DNA of 64,000 nt, from NCBI RefSeq assembly GCF_003025555.1, contig NZ_PYMH01000012.1:1-64000 (forward strand), read 5' to 3'. This DNA is from Photobacterium lutimaris. GTDB taxonomy: Bacteria > Pseudomonadota > Gammaproteobacteria > Enterobacterales > Vibrionaceae. Positions 43,528 to 52,694 of this stretch are shown in pieces; position 1 is the stretch's first letter; each line of letters starts with the position of its first letter. The notes under the pieces were generated by a model. The model worked only from the letters and a program-made list of their open reading frames with translations. It was not told the origin of the DNA and did no database searches. The translations under genes and the position numbers were made by a program.

Positions 43528-43578
43528 TCGCGACTAATGAAAATTCCCTCTCGGGAGGAAAACTGTCATTAGTCGCGA
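43528..43578 (-). promoter_or_regulatory. pnp leader hairpin, probable RNase III site
   Basis: TCGCGACTAATGA pairs with TCATTAGTCGCGA (13 perfect pairs), with a further stem CCTC-TCGG-GAGG inside; a second small stem (GTCG/CGAC) follows near 43585-43600. In E. coli the pnp leader forms a comparable double hairpin that RNase III cuts so PNPase can destabilise its own mRNA. The equivalent role is inferred from position and shape. Confidence 0.75.
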
Positions 43579-43630
43579 CCTGAAGGTCGACGAAAACGAC
43601 TCGTGTTATTACAGATGGAAGCGCATAGAT

Positions 43631-43660
43631 AAAAAGAAAGGAGCCATTCGGCTCCTTTCA
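43631..43660 (-). terminator. rpsO terminator
   Basis: GAAAGGAGCC / GGCTCCTTTC with loop GAAT and T5 on the minus strand, 11 bases after rpsO. In E. coli read-through at the same place feeds pnp. Confidence 0.9.
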
Positions 43661-43670
43661 GAAAGCAATC

Positions 43671-43940
43671 TTAGCGACGTAGGCCTAGACGCTTGATTAG
43701 GTCTTGGTAACGATCTAGGTTCTTACCTTTAAGGTAGTCTAGAAGCTTACGACGACGAGAAACCATGCGAAGTAGACCGCGACGGCTGTGGTGGTCGTGC
43801 TTGTGGTTAGCAAAGTGACCTTGAAGGTGGTTGATCTGTGCTGTTAGCAAAGCAACCTGAACTTCAGGAGAACCAGTGTCGTTTTCGCACTGCGCGTAAT
43901 CAGCAACGATTGCTGCTTTAGTTTCTGCATTCAGAGACAT
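43671..43940 (-). CDS. rpsO: 30S ribosomal protein S15
   Basis: 89 residues, exact family length. Binds 16S rRNA early in 30S assembly. Recognised from MSLNAETKAAIVADYAQ, DTGSPEVQVALLTAQINHLQGH, DHHSRRGLLRMVSRRRKLLDYL. Between truB and pnp in the conserved order; expression is autoregulated in E. coli through its 5' mRNA structure, not evident here. Confidence 0.98.
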   Translation of the reverse strand: MSLNAETKAAIVADYAQCENDTGSPEVQVALLTAQINHLQGHFANHKHDHHSRRGLLRMVSRRRKLLDYLKGKNLDRYQDLIKRLGLRR

Positions 43941-44060
43941 AACTCATTCCTAATACAAAGATGTTTCTAATTTGCGCCAGCCAATCTCTGATTCAGCCGA
44001 CACCCGAGCCGCGGATTATACGTGGAGCGTAAAATAACTACAAGATAATTTATGCGGGAA

Positions 44061-44105
44061 ATGGGCGATGGGCGATGGGCGATGGGCGATGGGCGATGGG
44101 CGATG
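44061..44105. repeat. Tandem array of heptamer ATGGGCG, 6 copies
   Basis: Six perfect copies plus a partial ATG, between the truB terminator and rpsO. Same unit and orientation as the array at 27142. Confidence 0.95.
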
Positions 44106-44111
44106 CAATAT

Positions 44112-44150
44112 AAAAAGAGCAGGGTATTGGAATCAATACCCTGCTCTTTC
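44112..44150 (-). terminator. Terminator between truB and rpsO
   Basis: Sixteen-bp perfect stem AAAGAGCAGGGTATTG / CAATACCCTGCTCTTT with a 4-base loop and T-rich tail on the minus strand. It would end the nusA-infB-rbfA-truB transcript before rpsO, which must then have its own promoter. Confidence 0.92.
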
Positions 44151-44179
44151 AACATACCGAAAGTTCTGGTGCTATTTCG

Positions 44180-45124
44180 CTATGCCTGCGGGTTTGCCAT
44201 GACACGCTTAGGCGCCAACTGGCCCTCAGAGTCAACCACGCCAATGCCGATAAACTCTTTCTGCTCAGCAACAGTGATACGCACTAGCGTACCTTCTGCT
44301 GGCAAGCGGCCCGCACGCACCGGGTTACCATTAAGGATATATACCGCCGATGCTGGAGGGATATTCACTTCTGGCAGGTCTTGCACCGCTGTGTCAGTGG
44401 GTAGCAGAAGTGGATCCAGCAGCTCTGAAGGGGCAATATCCTGCACCTTAGCCTGCTCAAGCAAAGCTTCAAGCTGCTCGATAGTCATCATCCGCTCCAT
44501 CGGGTAGTTGGAAACTCCCGTACGGCGCAGGAAGGTGACGTGTGCACCACAACCTAGCATCTCACCAAGATCATCAACGATCGTACGGATGTACGTGCCT
44601 TTCGACACATGCAGTTCCATTTCCACTTCGTTATCGCTAAAGCGCAGCAGATCCACCGAATAGACGGTGATTTTGCGTGATTCACGCGGTACTTCAATTC
44701 CCTCACGGGCGTACTCGTACAGCTTACGGCCTTGGTATTTCAACGCCGAGTACATCGACGGGATTTGATCGGTCGTACCACGGAATTTAGCAATGCAACG
44801 CTCAAGCTGACCACGATCGACTTTCACCTCGCGGGTCTGTACCACTTCACCGTCAGAATCTGAGGTATCAGTGCGCTCGCCCAGCTTGGCAATCACCCGG
44901 TAGCGCTTATCCGAATCGAGCAAGAATTGCGAGAACTTGGTCGCTTCACCAAAACAAATCGGCAGCATGCCCGTCGCTAAAGGATCCAGGGCACCGGTAT
45001 GGCCTGCTTTTTGGGCGAAAAAGATACGCTTCACTTTCTGCAGCGTATCATTTGAACTAATGCCCGTTGGCTTATCCACCAGAATGACACCGTCTATCGG
45101 ACGGCCCTTACGACGACGTGCCAT
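44180..45124 (-). CDS. truB: tRNA pseudouridine-55 synthase
   Basis: 314 residues; makes pseudouridine 55 in the T-loop of tRNAs. Motif II GHTGALDPLATGMLPICFGEATKF holds the catalytic Asp; DKRYRVIAKLGERTDTSD, GTYIRTIVDDLG and a C-terminal PUA-like domain follow. Starts 3 bases after rbfA stops: tight operon. Confidence 0.97.
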   Translation of the reverse strand: MARRRKGRPIDGVILVDKPTGISSNDTLQKVKRIFFAQKAGHTGALDPLATGMLPICFGEATKFSQFLLDSDKRYRVIAKLGERTDTSDSDGEVVQTREVKVDRGQLERCIAKFRGTTDQIPSMYSALKYQGRKLYEYAREGIEVPRESRKITVYSVDLLRFSDNEVEMELHVSKGTYIRTIVDDLGEMLGCGAHVTFLRRTGVSNYPMERMMTIEQLEALLEQAKVQDIAPSELLDPLLLPTDTAVQDLPEVNIPPASAVYILNGNPVRAGRLPAEGTLVRITVAEQKEFIGIGVVDSEGQLAPKRVMANPQA

Positions 45125-45127
45125 GCT

Positions 45128-45526
45128 TTATTCCTCGCCTTCAGCTTCTGGTTCGTCACCGCGGCGATCTTCGTCATCACGCACGGCTTTTGAGACCAAA
45201 TTAGAAATACGCATACCTTCAGTCAAAGATTGATCAAAGATGAAGTTTAGCTCAGGCGTCACACGCAGGCGGATTTCCTTGCCTAGCAATGAACGGATGT
45301 ATGGTGCTATTTCACGCAGTGCTTCTAAGCTGCCTTCCGGTGTTTGCTCGCCAATGGTTAGGAAAGTCACATACACTTTGGCGTAGTTCATATCTCGCGA
45401 TACATCAACACTTGAGATGGTTGTCATACCAATGCGTGGATCTTTCAATTCACGCTGCAGGATCACTGCTAGCTCTTTTTGTAGCTGCTGCGCAACGCGC
45501 TGGGTGCGGCTAAATTCTTTAGACAT
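45128..45526 (-). CDS. rbfA: Ribosome-binding factor A
   Basis: 132 residues; KH-fold protein for late 30S maturation and cold adaptation. Family blocks: FSRTQRVAQQLQKELAVILQRELKDPRIGM, VSRDMNYAKVYVTFL, LRVTPELNFIFDQSL, and an acidic tail. Between infB and truB. Confidence 0.97.
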   Translation of the reverse strand: MSKEFSRTQRVAQQLQKELAVILQRELKDPRIGMTTISSVDVSRDMNYAKVYVTFLTIGEQTPEGSLEALREIAPYIRSLLGKEIRLRVTPELNFIFDQSLTEGMRISNLVSKAVRDDEDRRGDEPEAEGEE

Positions 45527-45561
45527 TCAATTCCTCTCTTAGAGAAAACTCTCTTGAAAGA

Positions 45562-45583
45562 ATGGGGAGCCGAAGCTCCCCAT
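45562..45583 (-). other. Intercistronic hairpin between infB and rbfA
   Basis: ATGGGGAGC / GCTCCCCAT with loop CGAA. No T run follows on the minus strand, so more likely an mRNA stabiliser or processing site than a terminator. Confidence 0.6.
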
Positions 45584-45622
45584 AAAATTATTTGTTATAA
45601 AACAGCTTTTTGGCTCTTGAAA

Positions 45623-48373
45623 TTAGTCAAGAGTACGCTGAATTTCAACAATTTCGTAAACTTCGATCTGGTCGCCGACACGAACATCGTTGTAGTTCTT
45701 AACGCCGATACCACACTCGTAGCCGTTCTTCACTTCCTGAACGTCGTCTTTGAAGCGACGTAGTGACTCAAGCTCACCTTCGTAGATAACTACGTTATCA
45801 CGCAATACGCGGATTGGGTTGTTACGCTTGATAGTACCTTCAGTAACCATACAACCGGCGATAGCACCGATCTTAGGCGACTTGAACACGTCACGAACTT
45901 CAGCAAGACCAATGATTTCCTGCTTGAACTCAGGAGACAGCATACCGCCCATTGCCGCTTTCACTTCGTCAATCAACTGGTAGATGATTGAGTAGTAGCG
46001 TAGGTCAAGGTTCTCAGTTTCGATAGTACGACGCGCTGAAGCATCAGCACGAACGTTGAAACCAAGAAGAATCGCGTTAGAGGCTGCAGCAAGTACTGCA
46101 TCAGTCTCAGTCAGACCACCAACACCAGAACCAACGATGTTAACCTTCACTTCGTCAGTTGATAGCTTGCGTAGTGAATCAGCAATCGCTTCAACTGAAC
46201 CTTGTACGTCAGCTTTTAGGACAACGTTAAGTTCAGCAACTTCACCGGCAGTCATGTTCGAGAACATGTTTTCCAGTTTCGCTTTCTGCTGGCGAGCCAG
46301 TTTAACATCACGGAATTTGCCCTGACGGTAAAGTGCAACTTCACGCGCTTTACGCTCATCACGGACAACCGTCGCTTCATCACCTGAAGAAGGCACACCA
46401 GAAAGACCAAGGATCTCAACCGGGATTGAAGGACCCGCAGACTCGATGTCTTGACCCAGCTCGTCGCGCATTGCACGAACACGACCATGCTCAAGACCAC
46501 ACAGAACGATGTCACCTTTGCGAAGTGTACCAGCTTGTACAAGTACTGTTGCAACAGGACCGCGACCTTTATCTAGGCGTGATTCAACAACAACACCGCT
46601 CGCCATGCCTTCTTCAACTGCTGTCAGTTCAAGAATTTCAGACTGAAGCAAGATAGCTTCTAGCAGACCGTCAATGTTAGTCCCTTGTTTCGCAGAGATG
46701 TGAACAAACATGTTCTCACCGCCCCACTCTTCAGGGATAACATCATACTGAGCTAGCTCATTCTTAACGTTGTCTGGGTTTGCGTCTTCTTTATCGATCT
46801 TGTTAACAGCAACAATTAGAGGAACACCTGCCGCTTTCGCGTGCTGGATTGCCTCAACAGTCTGTGGCATCACACCATCATCTGCTGCAACAACAAGAAC
46901 AACGATATCTGTCGCTTGAGCACCACGAGCACGCATTGCGGTAAACGCAGCGTGTCCAGGAGTATCAAGGAAAGTGATCATACCGTTGTCAGTTTCAACG
47001 TGGTATGCACCGATGTGCTGGGTAATACCGCCCGCTTCGCCAGAAGCAACGTGCGCTTTACGGATGTAATCCAGTGTTGATGTTTTACCGTGGTCAACGT
47101 GACCCATGATGGTAACAACAGGAGCACGAGGAACAACGGTCAGGTTTTCGTCACGGTCAGACAGTACCGCTTCTTCAAGTTCGTTCTCTTTACGTAGAAC
47201 AACCTTGTGACCCATTTCTTCTGCAACTAGTGCTGCAGTTTCCTGATCAATAACCTGGTTGATGGTTGCCATCGCACCCATCTTCATCATCACCTTGATA
47301 ACTTCAACGCCCTTTACAGACATCTTGTTAGCAAGTTCAGAGACAACGATAGTCTCGCCGATAACGACATCTTGCTTAGCAACAGTCGCGGTCTTGTCAA
47401 AGCCATGCTGCATTGACGTCGGCTTGTTCATCTGAGGCTTACCACGGCCACGCTGGTTGCGGCCACCGCGGTTGTCTTGTTTAGGAGCCGCTTTTTTCTT
47501 CTTGCGGCGACGGGTAGTACCCCCCTCTTCCTTACGATCTTGCTCGTCTTCAGCTGCGCGTGCGTAGCTAGACGTTGTAGTATGGTAGTCTGTTTTATCC
47601 ATATTACCTTTTTCCTGGTCAGGTTTTGACCAGTTCTTTTCATTAATTTCTGCCATTTTGCGTGCCTCTTCTAGCTGACGCTGACTGTCTTCTTCGGCTT
47701 TACGCTTGGCTTCCTCTTCCCGGCGACGTTGTAGCGACTCAGCTTCTTTCTTAGCCTGTTCATCAGCGGCGGCGCGTTTAGCTTTTTCTTCGGCCAAACG
47801 CTTATCTTCTGCGTCACGCTTCTGCTTATCCTCAGCATTGCGATCCGCATTCTGTTCTGCATTTTGTTTAGCTTTTTCTTCAGCTAAACGCGTTTCTTCA
47901 GCAGCACGCTTAGCCGCTTCTTCAGCTTCGCGTTTTGCCTGCTCTTCTGCTTCACGCTTGGCAGCTTCTTTGGCTGCTAGCTGAGCGGCTTCTTCCGCTT
48001 CGCGCTGGGCTGTATCTTCAGCCTGGCGCTTTGCTTCTTCCGCGGCACGCTGTTCTTCTTCAAGCGCAGAACGCTTTACGTAGGTGCGCTTTTTGCGCAC
48101 TTCTACCTGAACACTTTTATTTTTGCCACCAGAGCCCGAAACACTCAGGGTGCTTCGGGTCTTACGTTGCAAAGTAAGGCGTGTAGGAGCCTCGCCAGCA
48201 CTGCTATCACCACCATGTTCTTTCTTCAGGTGGGCTAACAGTGTCTGTTTTTCCTGTTGGCTTACGCTTTCTTCAGCTTTCTTGCTGATACCAGCATCGG
48301 CAAACTGTTGAAGCACACGGTCAATCGGCGTACCAATTTCCTCGGCTAATGCTTTAACTGTAACCTCTGACAT
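45623..48373 (-). CDS. infB: Translation initiation factor IF-2
   Basis: 916 residues; GTPase that brings fMet-tRNA to the 30S subunit and promotes subunit joining. An N-terminal IF2 domain (1-50) is followed by a long Ala/Glu/Lys/Arg-rich helical stretch (about 95-240), then linker and the G domain with GHVDHGKTS (P-loop), DTPGHAAF and NKIDKE, and C1/C2 domains. Size is close to E. coli IF2-1 (890). Follows nusA by 27 bases. Confidence 0.98.
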   Translation of the reverse strand: MSEVTVKALAEEIGTPIDRVLQQFADAGISKKAEESVSQQEKQTLLAHLKKEHGGDSSAGEAPTRLTLQRKTRSTLSVSGSGGKNKSVQVEVRKKRTYVKRSALEEEQRAAEEAKRQAEDTAQREAEEAAQLAAKEAAKREAEEQAKREAEEAAKRAAEETRLAEEKAKQNAEQNADRNAEDKQKRDAEDKRLAEEKAKRAAADEQAKKEAESLQRRREEEAKRKAEEDSQRQLEEARKMAEINEKNWSKPDQEKGNMDKTDYHTTTSSYARAAEDEQDRKEEGGTTRRRKKKKAAPKQDNRGGRNQRGRGKPQMNKPTSMQHGFDKTATVAKQDVVIGETIVVSELANKMSVKGVEVIKVMMKMGAMATINQVIDQETAALVAEEMGHKVVLRKENELEEAVLSDRDENLTVVPRAPVVTIMGHVDHGKTSTLDYIRKAHVASGEAGGITQHIGAYHVETDNGMITFLDTPGHAAFTAMRARGAQATDIVVLVVAADDGVMPQTVEAIQHAKAAGVPLIVAVNKIDKEDANPDNVKNELAQYDVIPEEWGGENMFVHISAKQGTNIDGLLEAILLQSEILELTAVEEGMASGVVVESRLDKGRGPVATVLVQAGTLRKGDIVLCGLEHGRVRAMRDELGQDIESAGPSIPVEILGLSGVPSSGDEATVVRDERKAREVALYRQGKFRDVKLARQQKAKLENMFSNMTAGEVAELNVVLKADVQGSVEAIADSLRKLSTDEVKVNIVGSGVGGLTETDAVLAAASNAILLGFNVRADASARRTIETENLDLRYYSIIYQLIDEVKAAMGGMLSPEFKQEIIGLAEVRDVFKSPKIGAIAGCMVTEGTIKRNNPIRVLRDNVVIYEGELESLRRFKDDVQEVKNGYECGIGVKNYNDVRVGDQIEVYEIVEIQRTLD

Positions 48374-48400
48374 GCTGCTTCTCCCTTGCGTATGAATTTT

Positions 48401-49888
48401 TTATGCTTCGTCACTGAACCAGCAAATGTTGCGAGCAGCCATAATTAACTCGCCCGCTCTTGCTTCATCGACACCTTCAATATCAGTAAGATCGTCAGTA
48501 CCCTGATCAGCAAGATCTTCTAGCGTCGCAACACCTTTCGCGGCCAGTTTGAACGCAAGCTCACGCTCCAAGCCTTCCAGACCCAGTAGATCTTCAGCAG
48601 GCTCAACACCTTCAAAAGTTTCTTCCTGAGCAAGGGCAAGCGTGGTTAGCGCTTCTTTCGCGCGGTTACGCAGCTCTTCAACTGTGTCTTCGTCCAAGCC
48701 TTCTACACCCATCAGCTCGGCTACTGGTACGTAGGCGATTTCTTCAAGCGTAGTGAAACCTTCTTCAACCAATACAGTGGCGAAGTCTGCGTCAATATCA
48801 AGGTGCTTAGTGAACACTTCGATAGACTCTTGGGCTTCTTCTTGGTGTTTCTTCTGAAGATCTTCAACTGTCATCACATTCAGTTCCCAGCCAGTAAGCT
48901 GAGACGCCAAGCGAACGTTCTGACCACTACGGCCGATTGCTTGAGCAAGGTTATCCTTCTCTACCGCAATATCCATAGTATGGTTATCTTCATCAACGAT
49001 GATCGAGCTAACTTCTGCCGGAGCCATCGCATTGATCACGTACTGAGCAGGGTTCTCATCCCACAGTACGATATCGATACGCTCGCCACCTAGTTCGCCA
49101 GAGACAGCCTGTACACGTGCACCACGCATACCCACACATGCACCCACAGGGTCAATGCGCTTGTCGTTCGTCTTCACAGCGATCTTGGCACGAGAACCTG
49201 GATCACGAGCCGCACCCATCAGTTCAATCATCTCTTCGCCGATTTCCGGCACTTCGATGCGGAATAGCTCTGTTAGCATTTCAGGCTTAGAGCGAGTCAT
49301 GAACAACTGGAAACCGCGTGCTTCAGGACGTACTGCGTACAGAAGGCCACGAATACGGTCGCCTGGGCGGAAGTTTTCACGCGGCAACTGGTCGTCGCGC
49401 TGGATAACAGCTTCTGCATTGTTACCAAGGTCAATGATAACAGCATCGCGGTTAACTTTCTTTACTACGCCGGTGATTAGCTCACCTTCGTTGTCAACAA
49501 ACTGTTCAACGATTTGAGCACGTTCAGCTTCACGTACTTTCTGTACGATAACCTGCTTCGCAGTCTGCGTGGTGATTCGGTCGAAAGTAACCGATTCGAT
49601 TTCGTCTTCAACGAAGCCGTCAAGCTCGATGGTTTCATCATCAAACTGGGCTGCTTCCAAAGTGATTTCCAGCGTAGGCTGAGTCACCTCTTCAACCGCT
49701 TTCCAGCGACGGAAGGTTTCGAATTCACCAGTCTTACGGTCGATAGCTACGCGAACATCGATTTCCGCTTCATGTTTTTTCTTCGTTGCTGTGGCCAGTG
49801 CGATCTCCAGTGCTTCAAAGATACGCTCACGAGGTACAGCTTTTTCGTTGGATACCGCTTCAACGACAGCCAAGATTTCTTTGTTCAT
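48401..49888 (-). CDS. nusA: Transcription termination/antitermination factor NusA
   Basis: 495 residues; RNA-polymerase-binding factor for pausing, termination and antitermination. N-terminal RNAP-binding domain (1-130), S1 domain (LITGVVKKVNRDAVIIDLG), two KH domains (GACVGMRGARVQAV and AIGRSGQNVRLAS), and two C-terminal acidic repeats (from about 365 and 440), as in E. coli. 22 bases after rimP. Confidence 0.98.
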   Translation of the reverse strand: MNKEILAVVEAVSNEKAVPRERIFEALEIALATATKKKHEAEIDVRVAIDRKTGEFETFRRWKAVEEVTQPTLEITLEAAQFDDETIELDGFVEDEIESVTFDRITTQTAKQVIVQKVREAERAQIVEQFVDNEGELITGVVKKVNRDAVIIDLGNNAEAVIQRDDQLPRENFRPGDRIRGLLYAVRPEARGFQLFMTRSKPEMLTELFRIEVPEIGEEMIELMGAARDPGSRAKIAVKTNDKRIDPVGACVGMRGARVQAVSGELGGERIDIVLWDENPAQYVINAMAPAEVSSIIVDEDNHTMDIAVEKDNLAQAIGRSGQNVRLASQLTGWELNVMTVEDLQKKHQEEAQESIEVFTKHLDIDADFATVLVEEGFTTLEEIAYVPVAELMGVEGLDEDTVEELRNRAKEALTTLALAQEETFEGVEPAEDLLGLEGLERELAFKLAAKGVATLEDLADQGTDDLTDIEGVDEARAGELIMAARNICWFSDEA

Positions 49889-49910
49889 TTCTAATGCCCC
49901 AATTTAGCGG

Positions 49911-50366
49911 TTAGAATTTTGGAACCAGGTTGGCCTTGGAAATATTGCTCAGTGCAAATGTTTCTTCATTGCCATCAACATTTAATGTGACAAGCTCACC
50001 TTCAACGGCAACGATATCACCTTTCCACTTACGACGGTTGCCCATCGCCATTTTCAACACCAAGTTGACCTCGTGGCCAATAAACTGTTGGTAATGTGCG
50101 GCTTTAAACAGCGGCCTTTCTAGACCAGGGGAAGAGACCTCCAGGTGATAGGCTACAGTGATAGGATCTTCAACATCCATCACCGCGCTTACCTGGCGGC
50201 TTACTTCGGCACAATCATCAACGTTAATACCGTTTTCATGATCGATGAATACTCGTAGTGTTGAGTGTTCACCGGCACGGATAAATTCCAGACCGACAAG
50301 TTCATAGCCCGTGGCCGTTACCGGCGCCTCAAGCAGTTCGGTCAATTGCATCTCTAAAGCTGTCAA
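49911..50366 (-). CDS. rimP: Ribosome maturation factor RimP
   Basis: 151 residues; needed for 30S maturation. Blocks: GYELVGLEFIRAG, GINVDDCAEVSRQVSAVMDVEDPI, LEVSSPGLERPLF, NRRKWKGDIVAV. The start is a TTG at 50366 with a very G-rich binding site (GGGGGG) just upstream, and this start aligns with E. coli RimP; the next ATG (codon 6) would cut into the conserved N-terminus. First protein gene of the nusA-infB operon. Confidence 0.95.
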   Translation of the reverse strand: MTALEMQLTELLEAPVTATGYELVGLEFIRAGEHSTLRVFIDHENGINVDDCAEVSRQVSAVMDVEDPITVAYHLEVSSPGLERPLFKAAHYQQFIGHEVNLVLKMAMGNRRKWKGDIVAVEGELVTLNVDGNEETFALSNISKANLVPKF

Positions 50367-50382
50367 GACAACCCCCCGGAAA

Positions 50383-50404
50383 CAAAAAAAGGGCTATAAA
50401 GCCC
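50383..50404 (-). terminator. Terminator directly before rimP
   Basis: GGGCT-TTAT-AGCCC followed by T7 on the minus strand, overlapping the leader of rimP. With the hairpin at 50438 it forms a tandem pair that transcripts from the tRNA side must pass to reach rimP-nusA. Confidence 0.75.
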
Positions 50405-50437
50405 AGTAGATACCTGAATGGTCATGTTTCAGATAAT

Positions 50438-50464
50438 AAAAAACCCCGAATTACGGGGTTTTTT
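50438..50464 (-). terminator. Terminator between tRNA-fMet and rimP
   Basis: AAAAAACCCCG / CGGGGTTTTTT with a 5-base loop; T run on the minus strand. The metY-nusA operon of E. coli also has leader terminators that make nusA expression adjustable. Confidence 0.88.
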
Positions 50465-50544
50465 ATCACTGGACCCTGATTACCACAGCGGGTCGCTGTG
50501 ATAGAAAAAACAACCTTACTAATAATAGCTGCTTTTTCGGAAAG

Positions 50545-50621
<77 letters not shown>

Positions 50622-50679
50622 TCCGTAATCTGATAGCGATTATATCGCTCAGACATCACTCTTTCAAGTGACTAAATAA

Positions 50680-50764
50680 TGGTGCCGAGAAGGGGACTTG
50701 AACCCCTACACCTTGCGGCACTAGCACCTCATGCTAGCGTGTCTACCAATTTCACCATCTCGGC
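50680..50764 (-). tRNA. tRNA-Leu (GAG)
   Basis: 85 bases with encoded CCA and a long variable arm, typical of Leu tRNAs. Anticodon loop ATGAGGT gives GAG, reading CUC/CUU codons. Acceptor stem GCCGAGA / TCTCGGC. Between secG and tRNA-fMet, as leuU in E. coli. Confidence 0.96.
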
Positions 50765-50776
50765 TAAATTCTTTAT

Positions 50777-51112
50777 TTACTCAGGAATGTCACTATTAGC
50801 AGGTGCATTCTGAGTTGGCTCAACAACAACTTGCTCAGTTGCCGGAGCGCTTAGGTCTTCCCAACCACTGGTTTCGTGCGCCTTTTTGCTGCTCATATTA
50901 CCAAGCACTAGGCTAATAACGAAAAAAATAGTCGCAAAAACTGCGGTCATTCGGGTCAAAAAGTTTCCAGAGCCGCTTGCGCCAAACAGGGTTCCTGATG
51001 CGCCAGCCCCAAATGAAGCTCCCATATCTGCGCCTTTACCTTGCTGAACCAATACTAGGCCAATAACACCAAGCGCAGCCAACAGATAAATCACAAGTAG
51101 AATTTCGTACAT
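50777..51112 (-). CDS. secG: Preprotein translocase subunit SecG
   Basis: 111 residues; inner-membrane partner of SecYE. Two segments (ILLVIYLLAALGVIGLVLV and MTAVFATIFFVISLVLG) flank the conserved QQGKGADMGASFGAGAS and GNFLTR loop. Start ATG at 51112 (MYEILLVIYLL, AGGTGG six bases upstream) rather than a GTG three codons earlier. Followed by the tRNA-Leu gene. Confidence 0.96.
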   Translation of the reverse strand: MYEILLVIYLLAALGVIGLVLVQQGKGADMGASFGAGASGTLFGASGSGNFLTRMTAVFATIFFVISLVLGNMSSKKAHETSGWEDLSAPATEQVVVEPTQNAPANSDIPE

Positions 51113-51309
51113 GGGTTCCACCTATGGTTAAATTGTTGTGCCGGCTTTGCTTCAGCAGTGCCAGCGCACCCCTTCCATTAGGAGCGGAATGAATACTAGC
51201 GAAAGCGCTCTTCACTGACAAGTAAAATCTCAATGAAAACTCTGTTTCTTGAATCACTTGTCGAAGATTTAAACAAAACCGACACAGATTAGTTGAATTT
51301 AGGGCAAAA

Positions 51310-52647
51310 TCAGCAGCTTTCTTTCACTGCGTCAGCAATCAGCAAGGCTGACTCTTTAACCAATGCAGCATCTTCCCCTTCCACCATCACACGGATCAAA
51401 GGTTCGGTGCCTGATTTACGTAATAATACGCGCCCCTTATCACCGAGTTTAGCTTCAACGGCTGCGGTTGCAGCAACAACTGCACCGGATTCCAACGGAT
51501 TAGAATCCCCTTCAAAACGGACGTTCTCCAGCACCTGGGGGTACATGGTCATGCCATCTGCCAACTCTTTCAGGGTCATTTTGCTGCCAACAATCGACGC
51601 CATCACCTGCAGGCCAGCAACAATACCGTCACCTGTCGTCACCTTATCAAGCAAGATAACATGGCCTGAATTTTCGGCACCGATCAACCAACCTTGGCTC
51701 TTCAGTTCTTCCATCACGTAGCGGTCACCCACTTTGGCACGAACAAACGGGATCCCTAGGTTCTTCAGGGCATTCTCCATCCCCAGGTTAGTCATCAGCG
51801 TACCGACCACACCGCCTTTGAGCTCGCCGCGGCGCAGGGCATCACGGGCAATAATGTAGGCGATCTGATCACCATCAATTTTATTGCCTTCCTCGTCGAC
51901 CATGATCACACGATCACCATCACCGTCCAACGCAATACCAAAGTTAGCTTTCTCTTCCAACACCTTAGCTTGAAGAGCAGCAACATCTGTCGCACCAACT
52001 TTGTCATTGATGTTAGTGCCGTTTGGCTCACAGCCAATACTGATCACCTCGGCACCTAACTCTTTGAACACGCTTGGGGCAATGTGATACGTCGCGCCGT
52101 GGGCACAGTCGACCACAATTTTATAGCCAGATAGATCATATTTACTCGGGAAGGTGCCTTTACAAAACTCAATATAACGACCGGCCGCATCGTTAATGCG
52201 GTATGCCTTGCCCAGCATAGCCGATTCCACGCAGGTCAGCGGCTTGTCCAGTTCTGCTTCAATCGCCAATTCGACTTCATCCGGCAGTTTTGTTCCTTCT
52301 GATGAAAAGAACTTAATGCCGTTGTCGTAATAAGGGTTATGAGACGCCGAAATCACGATACCCGCTTCTGCACGAAACGTACGCGTCAGGTAAGCGACAG
52401 CCGGGGTTGGCATTGGGCCGGTAAATGCTGCCTGCAAGCCTGCTGCTGCCAAGCCTGCTTCCAGTGCCGATTCCAGCATGTAGCCAGAGATACGGGTGTC
52501 TTTACCGATAATCACTTTCTTGGTGCCCTGCTGGGACAACACACGTCCCGCCGCCCAACCCAGTTTCAATACAAAGTCTGGTGTAATCGGGCCCTTGCCC
52601 ACCAAACCACGAATCCCGTCGGTACCAAAGTACTTACGCTCAGCCAT
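51310..52647 (-). CDS. glmM: Phosphoglucosamine mutase
   Basis: 445 residues; glucosamine-6-phosphate to glucosamine-1-phosphate for peptidoglycan and LPS precursors. Motifs: KYFGTDGIRG, catalytic Ser in ISASHNPYYDNGIKFF, metal loop DGDGDR, sugar-binding GAENSGHVI, and phosphate loop RKSGTEPLIRVM. Between folP and secG, as in E. coli. Confidence 0.97.
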   Translation of the reverse strand: MAERKYFGTDGIRGLVGKGPITPDFVLKLGWAAGRVLSQQGTKKVIIGKDTRISGYMLESALEAGLAAAGLQAAFTGPMPTPAVAYLTRTFRAEAGIVISASHNPYYDNGIKFFSSEGTKLPDEVELAIEAELDKPLTCVESAMLGKAYRINDAAGRYIEFCKGTFPSKYDLSGYKIVVDCAHGATYHIAPSVFKELGAEVISIGCEPNGTNINDKVGATDVAALQAKVLEEKANFGIALDGDGDRVIMVDEEGNKIDGDQIAYIIARDALRRGELKGGVVGTLMTNLGMENALKNLGIPFVRAKVGDRYVMEELKSQGWLIGAENSGHVILLDKVTTGDGIVAGLQVMASIVGSKMTLKELADGMTMYPQVLENVRFEGDSNPLESGAVVAATAAVEAKLGDKGRVLLRKSGTEPLIRVMVEGEDAALVKESALLIADAVKESC

Positions 52648-52694
52648 TATCTGCTCCTAGCAATTTATCTATTTTCTTTCCTGCCCGCAGGCAT

